Source of the DNA: Adiantum capillus-veneris
Taxonomy: Eukaryota > Streptophyta > Polypodiopsida > Polypodiales > Pteridaceae
Reading direction: 5' to 3'
Assembly (NCBI GenBank): GCA_014529385.2
Contig: CM043957.1
Location: 68,628,503 to 68,692,502 of the forward strand
DNA length: 64,000 bases
Of the stretch, positions 11,370 through 20,857 are shown piece after piece; position 1 is the stretch's first letter, and the number at the start of each line of letters is the position of its first letter. Below the pieces are notes generated by a model. That model saw only the letters and a list, made by a program, of their open reading frames with translations. It was not told the origin of the DNA and did no database searches. The translations under genes and the position numbers were made by a program.

Positions 11370-13290
11370 GTTTCTATGCTGGAAACTCCAAAAGAGAATG
11401 CTCATAGCAAAAGGCTTTTGTTTTTCCTAAGCTAGGAGATATGTACATCCTATCCCATGTAAATATGCATGCTTTTCGCAAGTTAATGAAAATCTATATA
11501 TTCATATACATGATTTTTGTTAGAAAGTCTGTAAATGAATTCAATGTTTCAACCAATAACAATACAAAAAAAAAGACAGGAATCAAGAGGAATTAGAATT
11601 TTCTACATTCCTAAATGGATTCCAAAATGTTTTTATTGATGATACCCCCGTGATCTATCCCCACAATGAGGGGACAATGACCATGCAATGGAGCTTTTAC
11701 CACGAAGCTCACTGCCTAATAAGCCTCCTTATTGAGATTTATAAGCTCCACAAGAGGAGTTCAAAAGGCAATAGCATGAACTGGTAAGTTTCGAGAGAGA
11801 TTAGGCTTTCTTCTAAAAAGAAAAGTGAATTTTTCAAGAGATTCAATAATTAGGTCACATTATCTCTAAAGGTGGTATTTGTATGAATCCACAAAAGGTA
11901 GAGGTAATAAAAAGATGGCCTAATCCAAGGAGTCTACATGAGTTGTGAAGCTCTAAAGGTATGAGTGCATACTAGAGATGCTTCATAGGAGAGATTCATG
12001 CTTATAGAGCAGGTCCAATGTAATGCCTGGATGCATGCCTTCGAGCAAAAATTTGCTTCAAGAAGGGAACACCATAGAATACAAGATTCAAAGACTCAAA
12101 TCCAATGAGCGAATGCTGGACATATACAAAAGGAAGTACGAGCTGTTTTATATGCCGTTGACACATGGAAGTACTTCTTGCGGACTCCATCCATGATACA
12201 AACCAAGCTCTTCGACAATCAAATGAGGTGGGAAAATTTCTTTTTGCAATTTAAATTTTACATTGCTCACATTGCTGGCAAGCACAAACATGTAGCCGAT
12301 GCACTTTCCCGATGGCCAAGGGTAGATAGGATATCAATAGCCTTTACAAATGGAAGAAAAAGAACCACTCACGTTAGAGGATGGTTATCTTCCATACCTC
12401 AATAGGCTATATCTTCCTCACTTCCCATGCTCCTCCCATATGCGGGGCAAAGAGGAATTCGAAATTATTCTTTTAGGAATAAAAGCATACTTGTATTGGC
12501 TTACCAAGAAACAAGGACATACAAGAGTTTGTTTCAAAATGTATGGTATACCAAAAGATGAAGTATGATAGAAGGACCATGGCATGCTAACATCTAATTG
12601 TGTTGGATAGAAATCCCACCATGACCACTAATTTCTAATAGAGTCTCTATCAGAACTAGAGTAACCCTCTTATGTTGGCCTACTATTCCAACGGATGGCC
12701 AAAAGGAAAATTAGAAAACTAATGATCCTTGATCTACTAAAAGCTTGTGATTCGAGGTAGATCAATGCTCAAAATGGGAGAAATACTTACCCTAACAACA
12801 GTATGTCTCTAACATGAACATACTTCTAAGGGGAAAGTACCTTTCGAGGCTAAAGACGGAAGATCCAAACGTCCCTTGTAGCTTAAGGTACATGGGAAGA
12901 TCTTCATTGAAAAGGAGTATAGCCGAGATCAAAACGAATCTTTTTAGAAGATTAAACAGGCTATATCTATCTATTAGCTAGGCAAAAGAGGCTCCTGCCA
13001 TTAGGCATAAAAGAACCTTATCCTTTAAATAAAAGGAGTATAGCCGAGATCAAAACGAATCTTTTTAGAAGATTAAACAGGCTATATCCATCTATTAGCT
13101 AGGCAAAAGAGGCTCCTGCCATTAGGCATAAAAGAGCCTTATCCTTTAAAGAAAAAAATAAATCTTTCTTTGGGTCTTACTAAACAATTACAGTTGCCCA
13201 ACTATTGGCTCATATATATCATTTTTCATGAGAGCCTATTCAAGCCTTATTAAGGAGAGCCACCAATAGAGGCTATAAATGCAGACCCCC
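11370..13290 (+). pseudogene. Eroded pol of gypsy copy 1
   Basis: Short matches to the second copy survive in order: end of the reverse transcriptase (about 11860-11950), RNase H C-terminus (HIAGKHKHVADALSRWPR, about 12265-12318), integrase zinc-binding part (about 12420-12565) and the integrase C-terminus at 13225-13290. Protease and most reverse transcriptase are deleted. A direct duplication of 121 bp lies at 12911-13152. Confidence 0.65.
12911..13152. repeat. 121-bp tandem duplication
   Basis: Two almost identical copies, 12911-13031 and 13032-13152, each start AAAGGAGTATAGCCGAGATC and differ at a few bases. It arose within the eroded integrase region of gypsy copy 1. Confidence 0.9.
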
Positions 13291-13299
13291 ACCATAAAG

Positions 13300-14591
13300 T
13301 TAGGACAGTGTTGGGGAATATGAAAGTATGTTGCAGAGACTTAAAGGAAGATATCCCACCTGCTTGCGACATGTCAAAGTTAGAGCTTTGGGATAAATTG
13401 TGGGAAGAACAGAAGGTAAAGATGAAGAGTGTGAAAGCGCAGAACCAAGCAGCTCTACCCAAGAGATTGAAGATGGCACAAGATACACAAGCAGCTTTGG
13501 GAGGTCGATCCGATGCCAGCGGCACCGGCACAATCATGCGTATGCTTTGAATGCAAAGTGCGCTCATCTTGTTGGCATCCCTCACGAAGCCTTGGTAGAA
13601 GTTATGAGGATTGGAGCTGGCTCCTTCAGTGTGTGAACATTGTACACTGTCAAAGGCATCTCATTTTTTCCAGACCACATTACATATGTGGGAAAATGTT
13701 ACAAGGGAGGGAGTGAGGAAAAATTTGACAGCTTTCAGATAGAGCAGGGAATGCAAACGCTTCACCCCTCCATTGTCAGGTGCATTGGGTTTACTACATA
13801 GTCTCCTTGGATCACGATATTCCCATACTACAATGGGGGTACCGTGGGCGACATGATGTGCCGCTTACCGTTCGCTCACGGATTGTTCAGACCACACATG
13901 CACAGGCTACAACACTGCTGGAGGTCATTGCCTGTATCAAACAACCCTGTAAGTGAGATAGACACGGTGCGGATCAAAGCAGTGGTCAAGCAGATGTGGG
14001 CAATTTGTCATGCCTTAATTGACAGCGTTGCGGCTACCCACCAAGCTGGTATAGTGCACAGTGACCTGCACCCGTTCAACGTAATGTTGGACTTTACTCG
14101 CGCCAATAAACCCCGCGTCGGTATTATTGATTGGGATATGATGCTGAGAACACCTGCTAAGCACGTGGCAAACAATTATTTGTCTCCAACCGCACAGTCA
14201 GACGAAGCAATTTTTGAATGCACAAAGAGCAGGGAACGCCGAGATGGCTAAGCGACCGTAGATTGCTCCCGAACGATACGATCCAGGGTGCGCAGATGCA
14301 TACTCAAAAGCCAATGACATTTATGCATTGGGCTACTTGTTCGACATACTGGCAGATTTTTGGAGTGCAGCCATAAAATTTTATTTTCCAGACGATGTTT
14401 TTCACCACCCGGACGAAGATGTCATGAGGGCTATTCGAATTAAAGTAGATTTTTGGATGAAGTTAAAAGATCGGGAAAAAAGAAGGAATGCTTCTGACAT
14501 GTTGATGTTTTTCAAAGAACATTTAAAGACAGACCCTAATCCTGTGCAACGTCCACTTGTTGAACTTGCACCATCATTTTATCCGATTTAA
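13300..14591 (+). pseudogene. Protein-kinase-like cargo gene of the hAT
   Basis: This is a eukaryotic-type kinase fold. The glycine loop reads RIGAGSFSV (about 13605-13635). A hinge-like FPYYNGGTVGDMM follows an in-frame TAG near 13800. The catalytic loop is HSDLHPFNVML (about 14057-14090), with catalytic Asp and Asn present. The magnesium-binding motif is IIDWDMM (14123-14143), so DFG is replaced by DWD, as in some atypical and aminoglycoside-type kinases. DIYALGYLFDIL (about 14307-14345) matches the alpha-F region, and a C-lobe ends at 14589. Stops and frame changes near 13550, 13636, 13800 and 14250 show decay, unless some are introns. The upstream part (QNQAALPKRLKMAQDTQAAL) is unassigned. 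It sits between the nested gypsy and the RING gene, inside the hAT. Confidence 0.65.
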
Positions 14592-14876
14592 ACATTTTTA
14601 TGATATACATGTCTTGTCAAGTGTATTCAAATTTTTATTGAAGTGTATTATCTGGTTTGAAGTGGTTCACCTAATTGAGTCAATTATCTTGCCTTGTTTC
14701 AAATTTGTGATTTAAGTTCTAACTGTCATTATTTCAAATTTGCCTTGTGGTTCAATTAGTCGCATTTGAAGTGGTGGTTTTTAGTGGATTCCGCGCAGTG
14801 TCCCAATGAGTGAGAATATATATTTGCCAATGATATTAAATATATTCCACTCTGTTGACTGCAGCTGTAAGAGAAA

Positions 14877-15911
14877 ATGGCCGATCAAGAACGAGATATT
14901 GGCACCCAATCACTGCCTGATGATCAACAACAAGCGGCTGTTAATGCATTTTAGTGCATGAAGTCTCTGGCACACGGCATGTTGGCACAACAAGCGACAC
15001 GTACTGCTTGCCGACTCTCAAAGTGGGCAAATCCAAACCATATGCAGTGGAAAGAGATCAATAAAGAAGTGACAAAGGACATGATCAAGACAATATGGCC
15101 ATGTGAGGATGCAGAGATTAAGAAAGGAAGGTGGAAGGTTTCGAAGTGCACGCATGATGGTATCAAAGATAACGCTGAGAGGATTTATTTGGAGGTTTAT
15201 GGCCATCCCCTGCACAATGGAGATTGTGCGCTATATTTTGCCAAAATGTTATATGTTCACTTTGTGCAACAGCAACCAGTAGAGTTCTCGTCAAAGGAGA
15301 CAACTGTTGCCACTCATGATTTAAGGGAGAGTTGTGTCACTTTCACCCGAGATGAGCTGGCATTGATAGTGGAAGGTGCCGACCTACAGTTAAAGAAAGA
15401 GAAGGATATTTACACGACACAATTGGTAGAGAAATATGCAAAAATAACACGTCTTTCTATAGCCACCCAGACACCGCAACCCTCACAAGTCCGGATGGAG
15501 AAAAGAATTCACCGCTTAAGTCAGGACGTTCAAACCCTAACACAGCGAGTGAATCCAACACTTGTACAAGGGACACACATCAGCCACCTTGTCTTGCATC
15601 CGGAGTTGGTCCTCTCATCTACTTCAGATGCATCCTCATCTTCCCAATGTCCAGTTTGCTACAAGAGTTTTGATAGATGGAGTGGGTACTATACATTGAC
15701 ATGTGGTCACTATTATCATTTAGTTTGTCTTATTCGTTTGATGCAAAACAATAGTCGATGCGCAATGTGTTCACAAGATATTCCACAAGGAATGTATATT
15801 ATGTTTGGCATGGCAAACAAATATAAATTCAAGCAAGCACGCCCAGATACCCTTAGCACAATTAGAAATCTGTTTGATGAGCAAGATGCTGCTTTAGGGC
15901 AACACAACTGA
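14877..15911 (+). pseudogene. RING-H2 finger gene, hAT cargo, one in-frame TAG
   Basis: The ATG at 14877 (MADQERDIGTQSLPDDQQQ) is in frame with the long open stretch from 14958, broken only by TAG at 14952-14954. Near the C-terminus is a RING-H2: CPVC, 14 residues, CGHYYHLVC, 10 residues, CAMC (about 15649-15771), with all eight metal ligands present in C3H2C3 order. Such domains act as E3 ubiquitin ligases. The N-terminal 200 residues, including HPLHNGDCALYFAKM and a Lys/Glu-rich possible coiled coil, are not recognised. It lies about 290 bp after the kinase pseudogene, same strand, and ends 300 bp before the 3' end of the convergent transposase. Apart from one stop the frame is clean. Confidence 0.7.
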
Positions 15912-16211
15912 GATCGACAAACTATGTAATTTCATGACAAACTATGTACTATCGAGAATATGAAGCATTGTAATTACTCAAAACACATTTGAATACAAGG
16001 TCTTTTACAATGGTTTTTGACATTTGCTCATTCTACTCTCAAGCTATATTGAATCAATTGAGTTGTTATCTGGTTCTAAGTCTAAGTGTTGTGGTTCTCC
16101 TTCTAATTCAACCTCCAAATCTATTATCAAATTCTCTTCTATTTCGTCTACAGTGCATTGAGATACACCAACATTGAAATCTTCTTCATTTTCATTTTGA
16201 CAATCATACAA

Positions 16212-18255
16212 CTAGGTTGGCATTTCCTCCTCGTAGCCAGCACTTTCGATGTGATTCAGTATCTTTTCATTGCAATATATATACACTAATTTCTCTGCTC
16301 TGTCTGCTATAGTCTGTTGCGAATAGTATTGTGAACATACTTGTACATACTCCAGTTTCTCTCTGAACTTGAATTTGCTGCACATTGTGCGAGTACTTTC
16401 ATTGCAAGAGGACGTAAGGTAGAGTAATGCTCTCCACCATTCATCATCCACCACTTCCATGCAGGTTGCTCTTTTGCCATTACCTGTACAAAATCATTCG
16501 CAAAAGGATCTTCTTTTAATCTAAATGCACTCATTTCTTTGATGCAATCAATTCAGTCCTGAACGTTGGAGTAGAACGTGTTGACTACGTGATAGAAATC
16601 GCCGACCACCTCTGTATTGGACATCAAATCTAAATTCCAATACTCTAGATCGAGTATGTAAGCCACACTATGGAGTGGACTATGAGCGCTCTTCCACCTT
16701 GCATGAAAATACTTAGCCAAAATTTTCCGCTGTTTGCCAGAGAATGGTAATCGCCACTCCTTATCTACTACAGACTCTTTCAGCTCTTCAGGATTTTCAA
16801 GACTCTGTGTTGGACTGACCACCATGTCATCCACACTTTGCCCAAGTTTAGCGCCCTTTGATCAAGATTGCGGATCGCGAACATAACGAGCATCATTACA
16901 TGGTATGCATCCATTACACTCCTCGACCAAGAAACCTTGTTTACATTGCCACGTAGACATGTAATTTTATCCTTCACTGTTTCTTTCTGCTCAAGCTGCC
17001 ATTCATCAAAGGATGCGCAACTGAATGTGTCAATCACAACACATTTATTACAGAGAAGTGATTCCAAGGTATAAAAGTGTGTGCAGAACCGAATTTCAGC
17101 AGGAAGTTTCAGCATCACTGACATGCGCATCCTATACAAATCGAGCACTCTTTGTCGTTTTAAGATAAATTTCACAACCTGACGTGTTGTATCAATTATT
17201 TTGGCGAACCATGTGGTTTCTTCGCTAGTGTACCAACCTTTCAGCACCAAGTTCAAGCTGTGCGTATTACAACCATTGGCAAAAATGTGTGGAAAGCACT
17301 TCTTTATTAATTTATTGGCGTTTTTACAATTCTTTGCGTTGTCCATGACAACCTGAACGACATGTTCAACACCAATTTCTTTAATTACATCAATCAAGAC
17401 CTCAGAAATGTATTTGCCACTTTTAATTGCACCAGAACTATCAATCGCCTTTATAAACGTTTCTCCCCTTGGTCGACAAACCAACATTACATTGATCAAC
17501 GATCTTCTCTGAACATTTGACCAGCCATCACTCACAATCGTACACCCTGAAAGTGAAATATTCCCAAGTATTATTTTGCCGACACGCTCTTTGACTTTGA
17601 TGTAACATTTGTCCAAGAAAAAATTTCTTATCGTGTGATAAGAAGGAGCTGAAAATCCTGGACCAAACTCACCGATTTTCTTCCAAGCAGCCTTCCAATG
17701 ATTACTGTCTACCATGACCAAAGCACTTCCAGTAAAGAATATTGCTTTGGCGAGTGCTGTTTGTGCTTCTTCCAGAGACTGCACTCAAAATATTTGATGT
17801 AATGATTTTTGACGCATTTGACAAAGTCCACCTTCATTGTGACATTTAAAAGGAATACTGCCTGGACTTTCCTCTCCTTGCGCAGGTTGCTCTCCAAGGT
17901 TAGTTGGCGTCACTACAGGATCTGCGGAGTTAATATTTGGCTCTGGGAACTCTTGATTTGAAGGCACAGAGCTATATATCTGTCGTTTCTTGCCACCCTT
18001 TTTGGCGAGCTCTTCTCTCAAACGCTTTGCAACTGCAGGTGCCTGAGAATGTTCACGTTTTCTACAATTGTTTTTAGCGCTACCCAAGAAATGATCCCTA
18101 ATATGTGGTGCACCGCCAGATTTTGTTGTGAGACAAAATTTACATTGCCACTCCATATATCGGCCGCATATGTTGTGAGCATAATCCCACTCTTTGCCAG
18201 GAGCTTTTTTATTCTTTGGCTTCTTTGTACCACTTGTGCCTACATTTTGCTCCAT
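16212..18255 (-). pseudogene. hAT transposase, decayed
   Basis: This enzyme cuts and pastes the hAT. From the ATG at 18255: a BED-type zinc finger (CKFC ... HIRDH, about 18145-18075), Lys-rich linker, the DUF659/RNase H-like region (GCTIVSDGWSNVQRRSLINV near 17550; VVMDNAKNCKNANKLIKKCF near 17340; a conserved CNTHSLNLVLK), and the C-terminal dimerisation block (ERNWSMYKYVHNTIRNRL, about 16360-16308). A TGA at 17785-17787 and a TGA at 16553-16555 interrupt the frame; at the second, family pattern suggests Trp. One-base frameshifts lie near 16800 and 16310. Domain content and order are otherwise complete. It is the only transposase-like gene in the hAT and points to the right end. Confidence 0.88.
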
Positions 18256-19189
18256 TGCTTTTAAATTAAAACTGAAGAGAAAAGAACAAGATGTTACAAA
18301 CTGAAAACAATTTTTTTATTTTCAATATATATTATAATTTAAAAACCATTCAATATGAAAGTAACCATGATGCACAATATGAGATTTTCAATGCATGCCA
18401 GTCAATCCACATATCAATCACCTATATTGTGAGCAACCATACACATTGCAATGTAATCTATACATGGCGTAATAACCATAACAATACTATGAATCTCTCT
18501 ATGCAATTATTATTATAATGATTATTTATATGTCCACTTTGATTTGCAAACAATAAGACACATCTAATTTCATTTGCTACAAAAACAAATGAAAGCAATA
18601 AAATATATAATTGGTAATTTCATGCACTATTAATCTATCGTAATAAATAATGCAAACGAATATATAAACCAATGCATGAACTAACGCAATTAAATCTTCA
18701 ATATAATCACCCAATTGGGGACTACTTGAACCCAGTGAAGGATTGTAGCCCACCCATGCAACCAATTCAATATATAAAAGCTATTTTAACCCAATCAAGG
18801 ATTATAGCTCTTATATTGTAAATCAACTCAAATATAAGACTTCAAGGATCTTTATATGCCCGATACACTAGTAGAGGACATCCGACCCTTGACTATCGAC
18901 TAGACATTTACATATGCTCATCTTCCAAAACCAATTACAGCCCTCATTTGGACCAATGGCTTCTTCGCAATGAGCATGATTCCCCAAGTTTTTAGTTGTT
19001 TTGGTTTCGTACCTTTATGTCGGTAAACGAATTAAATTTTTTTAGAAGTGGTTACCGAATTAAGAATCACGTCCGGCCCAAAAAAGGACCTGTGACTCTG
19101 TAACCTTAGGTCAAATCACAAGGAGATGACAATACCTGGCACTTGGATACACTCCCCAAGGATTTTCCTAGATAAAAAATCGGGGCTAG
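18256..19189. other. AT-rich hAT interior, no gene seen
   Basis: This is the upstream region of the minus-strand transposase. It is AT-rich, with a small direct repeat around 18715-18800 (CCCA..TGAAGGATTGTAGC-like). I see no coding sequence. Confidence 0.6.
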
Positions 19190-19434
19190 CACACTATTTA
19201 CTATATATAATTCAACCCGCCGGGTTTTTTCATATTCCCGGCGGGCCCGTCGGTATAACACAGATGACTGGCGGTGCCCGCAGGGAAATTGTGGAAGCCC
19301 GGTGGGCTGACCGGATCTATAGATTTTTGCAGGTCATCATCAAAGTCACGTTAACAATTAACGTGATCACGTGATGTTTTTGTGTAAATACTATAGTTAT
19401 TTACGTAATCACCCGATCGTTAATGAAATCCCTG
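19190..19434. repeat. hAT right subterminal and terminal region
   Basis: GC-rich motifs CCCGCCGGG and GGCGGGCCCGTCGG (about 19218-19255) precede GTGATCACGTGATG (about 19363) and TTACGTAATCAC, then AAATCCCTG at the end. Read in reverse complement this gives the same order of motifs as 6384-6660. Confidence 0.75.
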
Positions 19435-19442
19435 CCTGCTCA
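19435..19442. repeat. hAT target site duplication, right (CCTGCTCA)
   Basis: Identical to 6376-6383. The sequence continues CTATGTCAAACC, so the interrupted codon is restored when the element and one duplication are left out. Confidence 0.93.
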
Positions 19443-20644
19443 CTATGTCAAACCCCAAAGAAGCTGAAGATAGCTGCTTGGACGACCGCACAATTGATAT
19501 GACAATACATGATGAGCCACCACGACAAGCCCCTGCATCAAATACAGTGGAATCACAACGGGCCGAGGGGGTCATACCAGCCAAAGATAAAAGGGCCGAG
19601 GATGAAGAAAGGCCAAATGAGGCTATGCAAGGTGCTAGTGTACAAGCAGAAGGGCTTATGGAGGAGACAATGAAAGAGCCAAGTAGGCCAGTGGAGGAGC
19701 CAAAAAAGCCCATGGAGGAAACCCTGGATGAGGCAAGGATGCATGAGGAAAGCAGGCCTATGGATGAGGCAATCCGGACAATGGAGGAGCCCCAAAAGGA
19801 TATGGATGATGCAAGCCGGCCAACGGAGGGAGAGGAAAAGACCTTGGAGGAAACCCTGGATGAGGCAAAAAGAGCCATGGGGGAGACCCTTGATGAAGAT
19901 GAGAACGATGACTACGACGATGAAGCTAAAGCAGAGGATAGCAACAACGACAACAACACTATAGAGACCCAGTATGGACCCTTGCTACCTGTAGATACGA
20001 TTGTTCCGATAATGTCTATTCAAGTATGGAAAACTATGTTCAGCTTCTAACTACTTATATGTACTTTTCAACTTTTACAGAGGTTGATTATCTTGGACAT
20101 CAATGGATTGTTGCTGATATGCGTGCCTCTGGGTATAGTAGACACCTTCAAGGATTTGCAAACATTTCGGATGGGTACTTGTCGAGTTGTGGTTCGTCCA
20201 GGAACAAAAGAAGTTATTCAGTTTCTTCTTTCGCGCTTCAGAGTTGCCGTATGGTCTTCAATGCAAAGGCAAAACTTGTCGCCACTAGTTACAATAGTTT
20301 GCGATGTATGCGGTGCTGATACGTCAGATTTTGCCTTTTTGTATGATCAGAGAAAATGCGTTACCGTCGAGATCCACTACCACCCTAAAAAACCACACTT
20401 ACCTCTTTTGTACAAACCGTTCAGCCAAATCAATGTACCCTTTGATGCAAATAATACACTACTGATTGATGATACTCCTGAAAAGGGAGACCTAAATCCA
20501 CCAGGAACAACTATCTCACCACCCTCTTTTGAGGGGCATACCTTTGATTTTTACCTTGAAGACATTTTGATTCCATACTTACAAAAATTGTATCTCGGTC
20601 CATTGTTCATGGACGAGTTTGTACTTTCTAATGAATTAAGATGA
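19443..20644 (+). CDS. Acidic linker and FCP1/NLI-like HAD phosphatase domain
   Basis: This is the 3' part of the chimeric gene. The first exon (to 20023) encodes a Glu/Pro/Met-rich linker with repeated units such as RPVEEPKKPMEETLDEA and KTLEETLDEAKRAMGETLDE, then an acidic run. A 57-bp GT-AG intron (20024-20080) leads in phase to the HAD domain. Motif I is ILDINGLLL (about 20090-20116), motif II VAVWSSM (about 20240) and motif III LLIDDTPEKGD (about 20460-20492), with CDVCGADTSDF between. FCP1/SCP phosphatases act on phospho-Ser of the RNA polymerase II tail. Here the second Asp of DxD is Asn, as I recall for some plant NLI-like proteins, so activity is doubtful. The frame is clean to TGA 20642. 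The ATG at 19445 would allow separate translation. Confidence 0.75.
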
Positions 20645-20674
20645 CTCTTCTATCATGTCTTTGTCTTGCCTAAC

Positions 20675-20679
<5 letters not shown>

Positions 20680-20730
<51 letters not shown>
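20680..20730. repeat. (GA)n microsatellite
   Basis: A GA tract of about 50 bp lies between the convergent ends of the chimeric gene and the minus-strand gene at 20858-22117. Confidence 0.95.
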
Positions 20731-20731
<1 letters not shown>

Positions 20732-20857
20732 TGGAAATGGCTAAAGAAATGTATTTCAAGGACACTTATATTCACAGATCACAATTGACAAATGAGCTCA
20801 AAAAAACTTCATGTATTGAAAGTCATTCGTATACACTTGGGTTCACAAGAATCTCTG

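Larger units (their letters stand above)
7125..13290 (+). mobile_element. Ty3/gypsy copy 1, circularly permuted, inside the hAT
   Basis: The order is: internal 3' end with chromodomain-like coding remnant (7125-7330) and 3' untranslated part; LTR (7668-9523); primer binding site; gag; eroded pol down to the integrase C-terminus (EPPIEAINADP near 13265-13290). Aligned by eye to the second copy of the family, the left edge matches about 34270 and the right edge about 34245. The two ends are therefore nearly adjacent in an intact element, with roughly 30 bp missing. One LTR serves as both the 3' LTR of the left part and the 5' LTR of the right part. That fits integration of a one-LTR circle, or deletion from a tandem pair. 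Confidence 0.65.
6384..19434. mobile_element. 13,051-bp hAT transposon with cargo genes and a nested retroelement
   Basis: The left end reads CAGGGATTTAAT and the right end, on the other strand, CAGGGATTTCAT, giving a terminal inverted repeat of 12 bp with one mismatch, typical of hAT (C/T-A-R-N-G). Identical 8-bp duplications CCTGCTCA flank it. Subterminal zones share TACGTAAT-type, GTGATCAC-type and GGGCCCGCCGGG-type motifs. Contents in order: (AG)n tract, permuted gypsy (7125-13290), kinase-like pseudogene, RING gene and minus-strand transposase. It lies within an exon of the chimeric gene. The transposase has two stops and two frameshifts, so this copy could not move on its own now. Confidence 0.93.
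4844..20644 (+). pseudogene. Chimeric gene: CENH3-like histone fold + Ulp1-like peptidase + FCP1-like phosphatase, split by a hAT
   Basis: One transcription unit is inferred from frame and splice continuity. Exons: H3 part from ATG 4844; a frame open from 5310 to 5668 (intron 5669-5740); 5741-6001 (intron 6002-6090); 6091-6232 (intron 6233-6313); 6314-6383 (hAT 6384-19434 plus target duplication); 19443-20023 (intron 20024-20080); 20081-20644. All listed introns are GT-AG and keep the frame. 5669-5740 has a CTAAC branch-point match and 6002 a GTAAGT donor. The only unresolved join is between the H3 frame and the next one (5250-5400), which needs an intron or a 1-nt indel. A TAG at codon 5 and the transposon make this copy non-functional as a whole. 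Fusion of all three domains is inference; the peptidase-linker-phosphatase part is well supported. Confidence 0.7.

Noticed and set aside
4844-15000. U-to-C RNA editing that would repair the TAG codons
   Set aside because: Such editing in ferns is known in organelle transcripts; nothing here suggests it in nuclear genes.
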